Source: Fidelibacterota bacterium (GTDB lineage: Bacteria > Pseudomonadota > Alphaproteobacteria > Rhodospirillales > Rhodospirillaceae). Taken from it: 64,000 nucleotides of DNA. Under the pieces are notes generated by a model that was given only the letters and a program-made list of their open reading frames with translations, searched no databases and was not told the DNA's origin. Positions 1 to 8,771 of the stretch are shown here, piece after piece. The stretch lies in the NCBI GenBank assembly GCA_947476895.1, contig CANJRX010000001.1:62001-126000 (forward strand), written 5' to 3'. A program made the translations under genes and the position numbers. Numbering within the stretch: the stretch's first letter is position 1; the number at the start of each line of letters is the position of its first letter.

Positions 1-49
1 GCGCGGCGGAAGGCCTTGATCTAGGCCAATAAAAGGTCTGCTAGACCCC

Positions 50-92
50 AAAAGAAAACCGCGGCGCTGAGGTTTCCCTCGGCACCGCGGTC
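50..92 (-). terminator. Rho-independent terminator of the propeller-protein gene
   Basis: Read on the minus strand there is a GC-rich stem (CCGCGG arms extended inward to GAGG/CCTC) followed by a T-rich stretch at 57-50. It lies about 50 bp beyond the stop codon at 143, so it fits as terminator of that minus-strand gene. Confidence 0.7.
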
Positions 93-142
93 ATCGACTT
101 CTACTCTGGCCTTTCGGCCTATTCTATAGACTTATCAGTAGC

Positions 143-2407
143 TTAGAACGCGAGCGGATCCGGACGAACCTGGAACTTAACCATGGTCGGACCCGACGAA
201 CCGTCTTCGCCACCTTCTTCGTGCCACACGGGCTGCATGGCGTAGGTCGCGTAAACGCCGCGGCCTTTCCAACCAGCTTTCGCGTCATCGATACGGCCGT
301 CCATACCGCGGGTATGGAAGTCCATCGGATACGGCACGCGCATCACGGTCCACTTCTCGGCCTTCGTATCGAAAGCGAGCAGCGAGTCGGAGTTGGAGCC
401 GGTCAGGATCGGCACGTCTTTGCCGAGGCCCAAGGTGTCGTGGATATCAACCCACATCAGATAGTGGAAGTCGGTCGAGCCGGTCTTCACGCCCGGGTAT
501 TTCGGACCCGGCGAATCCCAGTACGTCCAACCTTCGGGGCACTGTTGACCAGTGGCCTGCGGGCCGCTCAAGATTTTGCACTTGCTGCGGTCGAGGCGAC
601 CCAAGCGGCCTTGCGCGAAGCCGGCGTAAGCAACGCCCTTCGAGTCAACGCTCATGCCGCGGATGTTGAAGCCTTCGTAGTTCACGCCGTCAGCCAACTT
701 GGCCGCTTCGTAAACTTCCGCACGGCAGGTTTCCGGCGGATTGGTGCCGGGGTTGAACTTCACGATCTGCGACGGCCACGGACCGGTCTTGGCGTACCAC
801 ATGCTGTGATCCGTCATGTCGACGTCCATGCCGTAGGTGCCGCCGGTGAGACGCGTGTCCTTCTTCGGATCGCTTTCGCCCATGTTACCCATGGCCAAAC
901 CGCCGCCTTCCGGATCAGCATTGTTCGCAGCGCGTGCGGGCTTGTTCCATTTTTCACGATCGGCATCGATCACCACTTCGTTCAAAGCACCCGCTTTGGA
1001 CGGCGTGGTCGAGTTGGTGTCGGCAACCATCGGGCACCAGCCCATGGCTTGCTTAGCATCGTGAGTCTTGTCCCACACATCAACGTCAGCCCAGCTCGCG
1101 ATATCGGTGCCGGAAGCGTACATCTTGTGATCGGTCGCCTGCATCAAGTGGTGCAGGTTGTTGCACATCGGAACGCCCGAGATCGCTTTGGTCTTGGGAT
1201 CGTATTCAACCAAAGTCGCCGTGGCTTTGCCGGGCTGCGGCCAGTACTTGGCATACTTGCTGACGTTGGCGTCCGAGCAATAAGCCGGCTTCGCTTCAGC
1301 TTCAGCGGCCTTCTTGCGATCGCGGAAACCACGGTCGGTGATCCACAGCTTGCCGTTGTGATCGAACATCGGGTTATGCGGAACGCCGTTACGGGCGGGA
1401 TCCGGCTCTTCGAGGAGCGTGACGCCCTTGGTGCCATCGACGCGATAACCGAATTCCGACTGCGCGTTGGTGTTCGGGTTCAGCACTTCGATGAAGCCGT
1501 GCATGGCGGTGATGCCGTAGATCGAGCCATTCGCGTTCTTGGTCGGGTCGTTACGATCGGACGAGGTCAGATCGTGGATGTAGCGACCGTTGCCCCAATC
1601 CCACGAGGTCAGAACGATGTTGCGTTCCATACCAGCCGGACGCGGCGGAGCTTCGGTCGGTGTGTCACCGTTTTCGACGCGCTTGGTGAAGTCAGCGAAC
1701 ATCTGCAGACCGCGAGCGCGACCGAACTGAGTCATGCCGTTGACCATGGTGGCAGCGTGTTCAGGACCGGTGTTGCCGATCGCCTGGTCGCCTTCAGCGC
1801 GCGACTTGGTGATACGTTCGGCCCAACCTTCCGGGGTGTTGTTCAGGAGCGTACGTGTCGTCTTGTCGCCCTGCTGGTGACACTGGATGCAACCGTTCTT
1901 CAGGTGCTGCAGCCACATCTGCTGCGTCTGCATCGTCATCGCAATGCCGTTGCCCTTCGGACCCGTGCCCGGGAATTCCGAGGCGTCCGGGAGCTTCATC
2001 AGGGTCTGCCAGTAGTTGGCCGGGTAATACTGCGCGGCTTCCTTAGCGTTCGGCGCGACGACCGACTTCAGCTGAAGGTTTTTGCCAGGAGCAGCGCCCG
2101 TGACGTGTTCGGAGTCGATGAGGCCGTAACCACGGACCCAGACTTCGTATTTCGCTTTGGGCAGTTCCGGCAGCATGAAGCGGCCTTGATCGTCGGTGAC
2201 GACGATCTTGATGAACTTGGTCGGGGTGTCGCTGGTTTGAGCGATAACCCAAACGCCGGCTTCCGGACCTTTGGCGCCCATAACAACGCCGCCAATGCCG
2301 TTGGCATTGGTCGGAACTGCGGCCGCCGGAGCAGCTGCGTAGGCCGCACCGCTGACAGCGATCAAACAGGTGGACGCGAACAGCGCCCGGACGAATTGTT
2401 TATTCAT
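143..2407 (-). CDS. Exported beta-propeller (Vgb/SMP-30-like) protein with carboxypeptidase-regulatory-like domain and CxxCH motif
   Basis: Predicted 754-residue exported protein. A Sec signal peptide (MNKQFVRALFASTCLIAVSG, cleavage after AYA) is followed by a carboxypeptidase regulatory-like beta-sandwich (residues about 35-115, containing DDQGRFMLPELPKAKYEV). A CIQCH haem c-binding motif lies at about residues 172-176. The rest is a long region resembling streptogramin-lyase/SMP-30 propellers. One CxxCH suggests a mono-haem periplasmic protein, possibly a dehydrogenase or lyase-like enzyme, but the substrate cannot be read from the sequence. The frame is open further upstream to 2533. I chose the ATG at 2407 because a GGAGGAGG ribosome-binding site lies just before it and a signal peptide follows at once. 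It is transcribed divergently from the M28 peptidase gene. Confidence 0.75.
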   Translation of the reverse strand: MNKQFVRALFASTCLIAVSGAAYAAAPAAAVPTNANGIGGVVMGAKGPEAGVWVIAQTSDTPTKFIKIVVTDDQGRFMLPELPKAKYEVWVRGYGLIDSEHVTGAAPGKNLQLKSVVAPNAKEAAQYYPANYWQTLMKLPDASEFPGTGPKGNGIAMTMQTQQMWLQHLKNGCIQCHQQGDKTTRTLLNNTPEGWAERITKSRAEGDQAIGNTGPEHAATMVNGMTQFGRARGLQMFADFTKRVENGDTPTEAPPRPAGMERNIVLTSWDWGNGRYIHDLTSSDRNDPTKNANGSIYGITAMHGFIEVLNPNTNAQSEFGYRVDGTKGVTLLEEPDPARNGVPHNPMFDHNGKLWITDRGFRDRKKAAEAEAKPAYCSDANVSKYAKYWPQPGKATATLVEYDPKTKAISGVPMCNNLHHLMQATDHKMYASGTDIASWADVDVWDKTHDAKQAMGWCPMVADTNSTTPSKAGALNEVVIDADREKWNKPARAANNADPEGGGLAMGNMGESDPKKDTRLTGGTYGMDVDMTDHSMWYAKTGPWPSQIVKFNPGTNPPETCRAEVYEAAKLADGVNYEGFNIRGMSVDSKGVAYAGFAQGRLGRLDRSKCKILSGPQATGQQCPEGWTYWDSPGPKYPGVKTGSTDFHYLMWVDIHDTLGLGKDVPILTGSNSDSLLAFDTKAEKWTVMRVPYPMDFHTRGMDGRIDDAKAGWKGRGVYATYAMQPVWHEEGGEDGSSGPTMVKFQVRPDPLAF

Positions 2408-2787
2408 GGCTAGTAAATCCCTCCTCCATGTAAAGGCGTGGCCGACATAGCCACACCTTGCTCGAAATAAAATTGAAGCTCCCGAAACTGAGGCGCGGAC
2501 AGTAGCACGGCGATACGTAACGGGGAGTAACATTGAGTTTAATTTGAAGGCAAAAACGAAGCTTAAGCCATTATGATGTGAATATTATTTTGGTTTAATA
2601 GAAGGTAACAAATGCTGTAACAACAGCCTGTTACAGACAGGTCGCTAGACCTTGCCAGACCATATTTATGGGCCCGCGGAGCGCACCTCGACCCATGACC
2701 TCGCTCTAAGCTATTCTCTCGGCGAAAGCCGCGTTCGACCTTGGGCGTAAAGGTGAATGACGGTCTAACCCGGGGAGGATTTACGTA
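2408..2787. promoter_or_regulatory. Divergent 380-bp intergenic region with inverted repeat CTGTAAC-N8-GTTACAG
   Basis: This stretch separates the divergent propeller and M28 peptidase genes. The only clear structure is a perfect 7-bp inverted repeat, CTGTAAC at 2615-2621 and GTTACAG at 2630-2636, separated by 8 bp. The geometry suits a dimeric transcription factor. The AT-rich flank (2570-2610) could hold promoters in either direction. I see no gene here. Confidence 0.45.
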
Positions 2788-4323
2788 ATGAAACGGATAA
2801 CGCGTCATCTTTTGACGGCAGCGATTGCTGTCATGCTGTTGCCGGCCAGCGCGTCGCTGGCCCAAATGCGCCCAGGCGCTAAGACCGAAAAGCAGTACGG
2901 CATCGGCCTGCCGCGCGACATGGACAAGCTGATCTTCGACGACAAGGAATACCCCGAGTTTCCGCTGAAAGCCGACCAACAGGCTTACAAGGACATCGAC
3001 GGCTACCGCATTAAAGAGACGCTGAAGAAGATCACCGCGATCTCGCTGCAAAGCCTGGATGAAGGCAATCAATACTGGGGCCGCATCGCCGGCACCAAAG
3101 CCGACAAGATGGCCACCGAGTTCATGGCTTCGGAATACCAGAAGCTTGGTCTGACGATCCGCCGCGAGCCCTACTCAATTCCTGAGATGTGGTTCCCCAC
3201 TCACTGGGAAGGTGGCTACAAGAGCGGCGACAAAACTGGCGCCTTTCAAACGCTCTTCCCCATCGACGGCACCGTCGGCACCGGCGGCAAGACCATCACC
3301 GCTGAAGCGGTGTGGGTCGGCATCGGCTCCAACGCCGATCTCGTCGGCCGCGATCTCAAAGGCAAAGCCGTCATCATTTACAGCATCTTCGTTCCCGGCG
3401 GCCGCAGCCATTCCGCCAGCGACCGCGCGGGTCTGTTCAACTCTGACACGCTGGCAACCAAAGCCGGCGCGGCCATGATCATCAACGTCATGGCGGTTCC
3501 CGGAAACGGTCAGTTCAATCCCGAAGGTGCGCCGGAAGGTGCGGGCGCCGTGCCGACCATGACGCTCAGCCAAGACGAAGGCTTCGTGCTGCGCGATCTG
3601 ATCGGCAGCGGCCAGAAAGTGAACATCAGCCTGAAGCTCGATGTCGAGACGCGCAAAAACGTCGCCAGCCAGAACGTCTATGCCACCTTGCCCGGCAAGA
3701 CCGACGAGCAGCTGTTTGTCCTCACGCACACCGACGGCTTCTTCCAAGGGGCGATGGATAACGCGAGCGGTATGGCTTCGGGCATCGAGCTAGCCCGTCA
3801 CTACGCCGCCATGCCGCGCGATCAACGTCCGCGCACCATGGTGTTCGTGGCAACGCCCGACCATCACCACGGCGAAACCGGCCGCGATCTGATGATCAAA
3901 AACTACGACTGGAGCAAAGTTGCTTTGCTGCTGAACGCCGAGCATACGTCCCAGACGCTGCTTTATATGGTCAACGCCGACCTCATGACGTCGAACGCCG
4001 TCAGCGCACGCCGTTGGTTTGTGAGCGGCAGCCCGGCCCTGCAAGGCCTGGTCAAGAAGACCTTCCAGGACTTCAACATCTCGATCTACAAAATCCCGGA
4101 AGCGCGTGCGGGTGGCTCGTTGGGCGCCGTCAGCCCCTATGCGCCGTCGTACCACCTCATCGATCACGTGATCTATCACACCACGCTCGACACACCTGAA
4201 CTGGTGCCGGCTGTGGGCCTTGGTTATAGCGCGCGCGCTTTCGCCAAGATCTTTGACGAAGCCAACAAGATGACAATGGCCGAAATACGCGGCACCGAGA
4301 AACTGCCGAACCCCGCGAAGTAA
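2788..4323 (+). CDS. Exported M28-family metallopeptidase with PA domain
   Basis: 511 residues with an N-terminal Sec signal peptide (cleavage after ASLA). Residues about 130-290 look like a protease-associated insert, flanked by an M28 zinc-peptidase fold. Visible catalytic-site candidates are His314 and Asp316 in LTHTDG and Asp324 in GAMDNASG, matching the HxD and bridging Asp of the family. The usual Glu-Glu pair is replaced by DHHHGETG (Glu363), so activity may be altered or the ligand set may differ. A GGGGAGGA ribosome-binding site precedes the ATG. The gene ends just before a strong bidirectional terminator. The likely role is periplasmic peptide or amino-acid-derivative hydrolysis; the substrate is unknown. 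Confidence 0.75.
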   Translation: MKRITRHLLTAAIAVMLLPASASLAQMRPGAKTEKQYGIGLPRDMDKLIFDDKEYPEFPLKADQQAYKDIDGYRIKETLKKITAISLQSLDEGNQYWGRIAGTKADKMATEFMASEYQKLGLTIRREPYSIPEMWFPTHWEGGYKSGDKTGAFQTLFPIDGTVGTGGKTITAEAVWVGIGSNADLVGRDLKGKAVIIYSIFVPGGRSHSASDRAGLFNSDTLATKAGAAMIINVMAVPGNGQFNPEGAPEGAGAVPTMTLSQDEGFVLRDLIGSGQKVNISLKLDVETRKNVASQNVYATLPGKTDEQLFVLTHTDGFFQGAMDNASGMASGIELARHYAAMPRDQRPRTMVFVATPDHHHGETGRDLMIKNYDWSKVALLLNAEHTSQTLLYMVNADLMTSNAVSARRWFVSGSPALQGLVKKTFQDFNISIYKIPEARAGGSLGAVSPYAPSYHLIDHVIYHTTLDTPELVPAVGLGYSARAFAKIFDEANKMTMAEIRGTEKLPNPAK

Positions 4324-4341
4324 TTCGCCCGGTTTCTAAAC

Positions 4342-4380
4342 AAACGGCGCAGCTCGAAAGAGCTGCGCCGTTTTCTTTTT
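4342..4380. terminator. Bidirectional terminator between M28 peptidase and fimbrial operon
   Basis: Perfect 14-bp stem (AAACGGCGCAGCTC paired with its complement) with a GAAA loop. A T-rich run follows on the plus strand and a shorter T run on the minus strand. It serves both convergent transcripts. Confidence 0.9.
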
Positions 4381-4393
4381 AGAATTGACCATC

Positions 4394-4858
4394 TTAAAAA
4401 TGAACGGTCACCACAAAATTTTCATTGTAGGTGCCCATGGCAGCGCTGCGCTGTCCGGCGGGAATACAGCCGTAAATCGGCACGGAGATCGTGTTGCCGG
4501 GTGACGGCGACGGATCGCGGTACACCTGGCTGCCGCCGGTGCCGTCGCCCCAGATCAACGTGCAGGCCGCGTCGAGATACAGATTGTATTCAAGTCCGCC
4601 CGCACCTTGGCTCATGCGGCGCGCAAAGGCATCCGCGCCGGTGCTGCGTTCCAGCGCGATCGAGATCGGCGTATTGGAGCTGCAATTATAAGTGATGGTG
4701 CCGTTGCCGCGGGCATCGCCCCGCGCAAAGGGGTTGTACTTGCCAAAACTCACCGGCGTCACATTTAAGCGACAGATGTTGGAGTCTGCGCTCTGCGCTT
4801 TTTCTAACGTGAGAAAGGGCGCGGCGACGGCGAGAATAAGCAGCGCGATTTTCTTCAT
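4394..4858 (-). CDS. Spore coat protein U (SCPU) domain fimbrial subunit, last gene of the operon
   Basis: 154 residues with a signal peptide (MKKIALLILAVAAPFLTLEK, cleavage after AQS) and one SCPU domain. The domain has paired cysteines (NICRLNV, TYNCSS, DAACTL, YGCIP) and the beta-rich C-terminus FVVTVHF typical of donor-strand pilin subunits. The ATG at 4858 overlaps the usher stop codon as ATGA, so translation is probably coupled. An in-frame start 4 codons upstream is less likely. By position (last, after the usher) it may be the tip or a minor subunit, as in Csu-type archaic pili. It is single-domain, shorter than typical two-domain tip adhesins of that class. Confidence 0.85.
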   Translation of the reverse strand: MKKIALLILAVAAPFLTLEKAQSADSNICRLNVTPVSFGKYNPFARGDARGNGTITYNCSSNTPISIALERSTGADAFARRMSQGAGGLEYNLYLDAACTLIWGDGTGGSQVYRDPSPSPGNTISVPIYGCIPAGQRSAAMGTYNENFVVTVHF

Positions 4859-7188
4859 GAGGCCTCGCATGTGAGCGTTCCCATCTGCACGAAGCGTTCG
4901 GTTGAGCTTAGCACCGCTAGTGAGAATCTACAGGCGTTGCCTTGGTAATCCACCACCGCTGGATAAGTTCCGGCCGGTAGGCTTTCCAGATAAAACTCGC
5001 CGCCGCCGCCCAAGGGCGAACGCAAGGTCTCGTTGCCGACGGTCACAGAAAGATCGCCGTAGGCGGGGGTCACAGTTTCACCCTGCACTTTTAGCATCAC
5101 CGCACCTTGAAAAGCCTGGAGCCGTTTGACGGCGAAGGCCACCACCGCACCACCACGGTAATAGGGCGCGACGGTGCGGTCGGTTTGTTCGACGCTGTAG
5201 TCCAACGGAATGTTTTGTGGCTCGATGCCCAGCTGGTTGCCGTAGTAGCTCAGCAAACTCGGCACCAGAAGGTTTCCGTTCTTGTCGGTTTTGCCGACGT
5301 CTTGATGCGACAGATAGCCGGTGACGCCGGGAAGCCCCGGCACACGGATCAAGCCATAAGCATCCTGAATGGGCCGCGTGAGATAGAAGTCGCCGCCGAT
5401 AAACGTAACGGCGCCGGCGGCAGAGAGCGTCGTGGATGTGTGCCCGTCGATGTGCGTGGCATCAAACTCATAGAACCCATAGGGGCCTTGATATTGAACG
5501 TCGGCGATACTGACGGCGCGTTGACCCGCGCTGGTTTGGGCGAGATACGACAAGCCTTCGCCGAGTGGCCGCGACTTTTGCATCTGAAGCGTACCGCCGA
5601 TGCCGTCGCGGTCGTAGGTTCCTGAGACCGTCGCCGTGGTCTCGCGTCCGACCGCCATGGTCAATGCTAGAAAGACCGCATCGTTGGCGCGGAAGTTTTC
5701 GGTTTTGCCGTGCGAGAGCGTGAGCGCAAGATTGAAACGGTCAGCAAGGCGCGTGGATGTGGTGAGATTGGCCTGGCGATTCTTTCCGGCGTCCCGGAAT
5801 TTCTGTTCGTTGACGTTAAACATGAAGTCGATGCCACCGACCCGCGTGCCGGCAAAGGCGCTGTATTGGCGCAAGGCCCGGTCGTCATTGCGATCCAAGC
5901 CCACCGTGGCGTAGCGGCGGCTGGTGTAGGTATATGCGCCGCCGAAGCTGAAGCGCGTCGACTGAAACACGTATTGCGCCGAAGCCGCAGCGCCGGCTGT
6001 TCCCTGTTGATTGCTGCCCGCGCCTGACATCGCGAGTGCGCCAATGGGCAAGGTGATCGTCAACTCAGGACCGCCGGCGACTTTGCGTTTATCGGCCGCG
6101 ATAAATCCACCGACGGTCAGATCGTCGGTGAGACCATAGCGATGGCGCGCAACACCGGCAGGACCGCCGTAAGACCCGAGCGAGGTCGCGAAGGACCTGC
6201 GCTCAAAGCCCGCCGTATAACTGAAATCGCTCAAACCTTTGCGCAGGACATGTGTGTCCAGATAGTAGGGCGCACCCAGTTCCTGTGTCAGGCCAAAAGC
6301 ATTACGCAACACCACACGCGTTGCACCGGCACCGGACACCGCCAGCAGATTTTGCAGATTGAACGGTCCCGGCGGCAGGTCGACAGTGCGCACCAACAGT
6401 CCGTTGATGTAGACGTCGGCAGTAGAGGGCGTGCTCACGACACCCGCAAAGCGCTGACCTGGGAACGCCGTGAAATAAGGATTGATCGAAAAGTTCTTGG
6501 CGTAACTCACACCTGCGATCTGGCTGGCGCCGCCCAAAATGCCCGCGTCGGCGACCGTATCGCCGACGACCACACGCGTCAGGTTGGCGCGATTGTCGAA
6601 CGTCGCGTTGGTGTTGATGCGCCGGAAATCGCCGCGCGTATTCACCGAAAAGGTATTGTCGAGAAACACACCGCCGACGCTCAAACCCTGTTCGCTCAGA
6701 AAACTGGGACGGTGCAGGCTTTCACTCGTGACGGCATAATTGATAAAGCCAGTGGTGTTGTGGATGTATTCGATTTTCTCAGGTGCATTGGCCAAGTCGA
6801 CGTTTGTCGCAGCCAGCAGCGAGGGGTCGGCCGTAAAATCCAGAATCAGATTGTCCTCGTCGTAGCGCAGACGTACACGCGGCCCCATGGCGTCGGCTCG
6901 CACATACAGTTCGCCGGCAATGTCTTCCGTCGTGCCTGGAACTTCTACGAAACCTGCGTCTTTTAACGCCGAGACCAGAATAAACACGGCGCCATCACGC
7001 AGCAGAACGCGCGCAGCACCCTTATCGACGCCGTTGACGGAGAGCTGCAGCAAAGCCGGGATAGGAGCTTCTGCTCCCCAAGCGGGCAATCCGCATAAAG
7101 CGGCAACGCTCAAGATCGCGGCAGCCAAGACAACAGTCCGGGCTGTGCGCTTCTTGGGCACTCTCCCTAACAATGCGGGCGATGTCAT
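4855..7188 (-). CDS. Fimbrial outer-membrane usher protein (archaic chaperone-usher type)
   Basis: 777 residues with a signal peptide ending in PAWGAEA. The N-terminal domain (about 40-140) resembles the periplasmic chaperone-binding domain of archaic ushers. It is followed by a long 24-strand-type beta-barrel with the plug insert (VSTPSTADVYINGLLVRTVD, about 255-275). C-terminal plug-like domains carry GGGGEFYLESLPAGTYPAV near residue 740. The length suits the archaic class. It recruits chaperone-subunit complexes and threads the growing fibre across the outer membrane. It sits 29 bp after the chaperone gene and overlaps the next subunit gene by 4 bp, so one transcript is likely. Confidence 0.9.
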   Translation of the reverse strand: MTSPALLGRVPKKRTARTVVLAAAILSVAALCGLPAWGAEAPIPALLQLSVNGVDKGAARVLLRDGAVFILVSALKDAGFVEVPGTTEDIAGELYVRADAMGPRVRLRYDEDNLILDFTADPSLLAATNVDLANAPEKIEYIHNTTGFINYAVTSESLHRPSFLSEQGLSVGGVFLDNTFSVNTRGDFRRINTNATFDNRANLTRVVVGDTVADAGILGGASQIAGVSYAKNFSINPYFTAFPGQRFAGVVSTPSTADVYINGLLVRTVDLPPGPFNLQNLLAVSGAGATRVVLRNAFGLTQELGAPYYLDTHVLRKGLSDFSYTAGFERRSFATSLGSYGGPAGVARHRYGLTDDLTVGGFIAADKRKVAGGPELTITLPIGALAMSGAGSNQQGTAGAAASAQYVFQSTRFSFGGAYTYTSRRYATVGLDRNDDRALRQYSAFAGTRVGGIDFMFNVNEQKFRDAGKNRQANLTTSTRLADRFNLALTLSHGKTENFRANDAVFLALTMAVGRETTATVSGTYDRDGIGGTLQMQKSRPLGEGLSYLAQTSAGQRAVSIADVQYQGPYGFYEFDATHIDGHTSTTLSAAGAVTFIGGDFYLTRPIQDAYGLIRVPGLPGVTGYLSHQDVGKTDKNGNLLVPSLLSYYGNQLGIEPQNIPLDYSVEQTDRTVAPYYRGGAVVAFAVKRLQAFQGAVMLKVQGETVTPAYGDLSVTVGNETLRSPLGGGGEFYLESLPAGTYPAVVDYQGNACRFSLAVLSSTERFVQMGTLTCEAS

Positions 7189-7217
7189 GTATGTATGCCG
7201 GAGTAGGCCCAGGGCCG

Positions 7218-8027
7218 TCAGGGCGTAGGCGTGGCAGTTTTCTGCGGCTCGACGAACTTAGGAGTTCCGTCACCGCAGGTGCCGGCAGGAATGGAGAGGC
7301 GTGTTTCGGTGCCTGAGGCGGCGCTGTCGGTGATCGCTTTAATGGCAATACCGCTCGCACGACGACAGGCGTCGCCGCCAAGCGCCACATGGAACGTGCG
7401 CCGTCCGCCGGCCAACACGTACCAGCCCTTTTGATTAACGTTGAAAGCCTCGCCGGCGCTGCCGGTGCCGACGACGTTGACGTTCTGCAGCATGAAATGC
7501 GCCGAGCCCGGATTAGCGACGGTGAACCGGAGCGTACCGTTGTCGATGACCGGCGGTTCGGTTTTGACTTTGGACTGGGCATCAGACGGCGCGACAAAGA
7601 CCGGCAAGGTCATATTTGTCAGCACCTGAATTTGCAGCGTCGCCTGTCCGGTCGCGGCTTGCGGCAATTCGTGAATCACAAGCCGGTAGGTTTTCTCGAC
7701 GCCGCCGGCGAGGCGTTCTGCGCCCAGGCGGATTTTCTTTTCACCGCGCGCAGGCAGTTCAAGGAGTGCCGGAAATACGATCAGCTCATTCGTAGGTACA
7801 AGGTTGGTTTTGCCGTCTTCGGTTTCCGACCACGCCTGAATGTTGACTTCGAAACGCGCGGCGTTATCGCTCTCGTTGGTCAGCGTCACCAGTTCAGATG
7901 CATTGCCGGGCTTGAGGACCACCGTCGTCGGTGTAACCGACACAGGCGTCGCCAGCGCAGGCGCCGCGCACATCACGGCGGCGAAGGCTGCAGCTTGAAT
8001 ATATTTCCCGACGTGTAGACGTGACAT
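7218..8027 (-). CDS. Periplasmic pilus-assembly chaperone (PapD-like)
   Basis: 269 residues with a signal peptide (cleavage after PALA). An N-terminal immunoglobulin-like domain (VSVTPTTVVLKPGNASELVTLTN) shows the G1-type strand features of PapD-family chaperones. A second domain begins near residue 160. It binds and folds SCPU subunits by donor-strand complementation and delivers them to the usher. A TTG start at 8069 is also open, but the ATG at 8027 is followed directly by the signal peptide and preceded by a purine-rich AAAGG site. The C-terminal tail is proline/threonine rich (PQKTATPTP). Confidence 0.88.
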   Translation of the reverse strand: MSRLHVGKYIQAAAFAAVMCAAPALATPVSVTPTTVVLKPGNASELVTLTNESDNAARFEVNIQAWSETEDGKTNLVPTNELIVFPALLELPARGEKKIRLGAERLAGGVEKTYRLVIHELPQAATGQATLQIQVLTNMTLPVFVAPSDAQSKVKTEPPVIDNGTLRFTVANPGSAHFMLQNVNVVGTGSAGEAFNVNQKGWYVLAGGRRTFHVALGGDACRRASGIAIKAITDSAASGTETRLSIPAGTCGDGTPKFVEPQKTATPTP

Positions 8028-8134
8028 GGCCTGCCTTTGAGGACTGAGCAGAACTCTTGACGGATTCAACGGGGAAATTGCGCCAATGTTCCCAAACAGC
8101 TGGTAATCCCCGGCTTAAACCGCAGGTAGAAATG

Positions 8135-8166
8135 GCATGAGCGGGAAATGGTTTTCCCGCTCATGC
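8135..8166 (-). other. Perfect 14-bp stem-loop between major pilin and chaperone genes
   Basis: GCATGAGCGGGAAA and its exact complement enclose a 4-nt loop. The hairpin lies downstream of the major-subunit gene (stop at 8199) and upstream of the chaperone start (8027) on the minus strand. Only a short weak U stretch (ATTTCT) follows, so it looks more like a partial terminator or a 3'-protecting hairpin. It would favour subunit mRNA over downstream mRNA. Confidence 0.7.
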
Positions 8167-8198
8167 TTCTCAAAGTTATGTCGTACAGCGACTCAGGG

Positions 8199-8705
8199 TT
8201 AGAAGTTCACCGTAATGGTGACCGTGTCGTTGTAGCTACCCGTGGCCGGGTTCTGGCCGGAAGGAATGCGGCCGTAAGCGGTCAGCGTGATCGGCGCACC
8301 GGTCGACGTGATGGGCTGCGGCGCAGCCGTGTTCCAGATCGTGCCGAAGGCGTTGTCGGTATAGATGTCGTAACCGAGGTAGTTGGTGCCGTTATTCAAC
8401 GCACGCGTCGCGTAAGACGGAGCGCGGTTGTTGTTGGCGCCTTGGTTCAGCACCACGGTCGCGTTCGTACCATTCGAGCAGGTGACCTGAATCGAACCGT
8501 TAGCCGTGCTGGCTGTGGTCGAAGCATAGCTACCGAAGCTCATGGTCGCGCCGCCGACAGTGCACGTTCCGCCGATGCTGGCAGATACCGACATGGTGGC
8601 CGTAGCCGTCGCCGCTTGCGCGGCACCCGCGCCAGCAATCATCGCCATCGCGAGGGAAGCTGCGCCGACGCGCAAGGCCTGCGCACGAAGAGCGTGATGT
8701 TTCAT
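8199..8705 (-). CDS. SCPU-domain major fimbrial subunit
   Basis: 168 residues. A long signal peptide ends in GAAQA. The mature SCPU domain starts TATATMSVSASIGGTCTV, has cysteines at TCTV and VTCSN, and ends in DTVTITVNF, the C-terminal strand pattern of the family. It is small, Thr/Ala/Asn rich and first of the recognised subunits, followed by a strong stem-loop. This fits the abundant shaft subunit of an archaic chaperone-usher pilus. Confidence 0.88.
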   Translation of the reverse strand: MKHHALRAQALRVGAASLAMAMIAGAGAAQAATATATMSVSASIGGTCTVGGATMSFGSYASTTASTANGSIQVTCSNGTNATVVLNQGANNNRAPSYATRALNNGTNYLGYDIYTDNAFGTIWNTAAPQPITSTGAPITLTAYGRIPSGQNPATGSYNDTVTITVNF

Positions 8706-8771
8706 ATTAGCGTTTTGTTAAGCATGGCAACGCGCGCGATTCACGCGACGTGCAATTGCAGATTCGAATTG

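Noticed and set aside
221-2413. 730-codon open frame on the plus strand
   Set aside because: It is antisense to the exported propeller gene, with composition set by GC-rich third positions of the real gene; no recognisable domain or ribosome-binding site.
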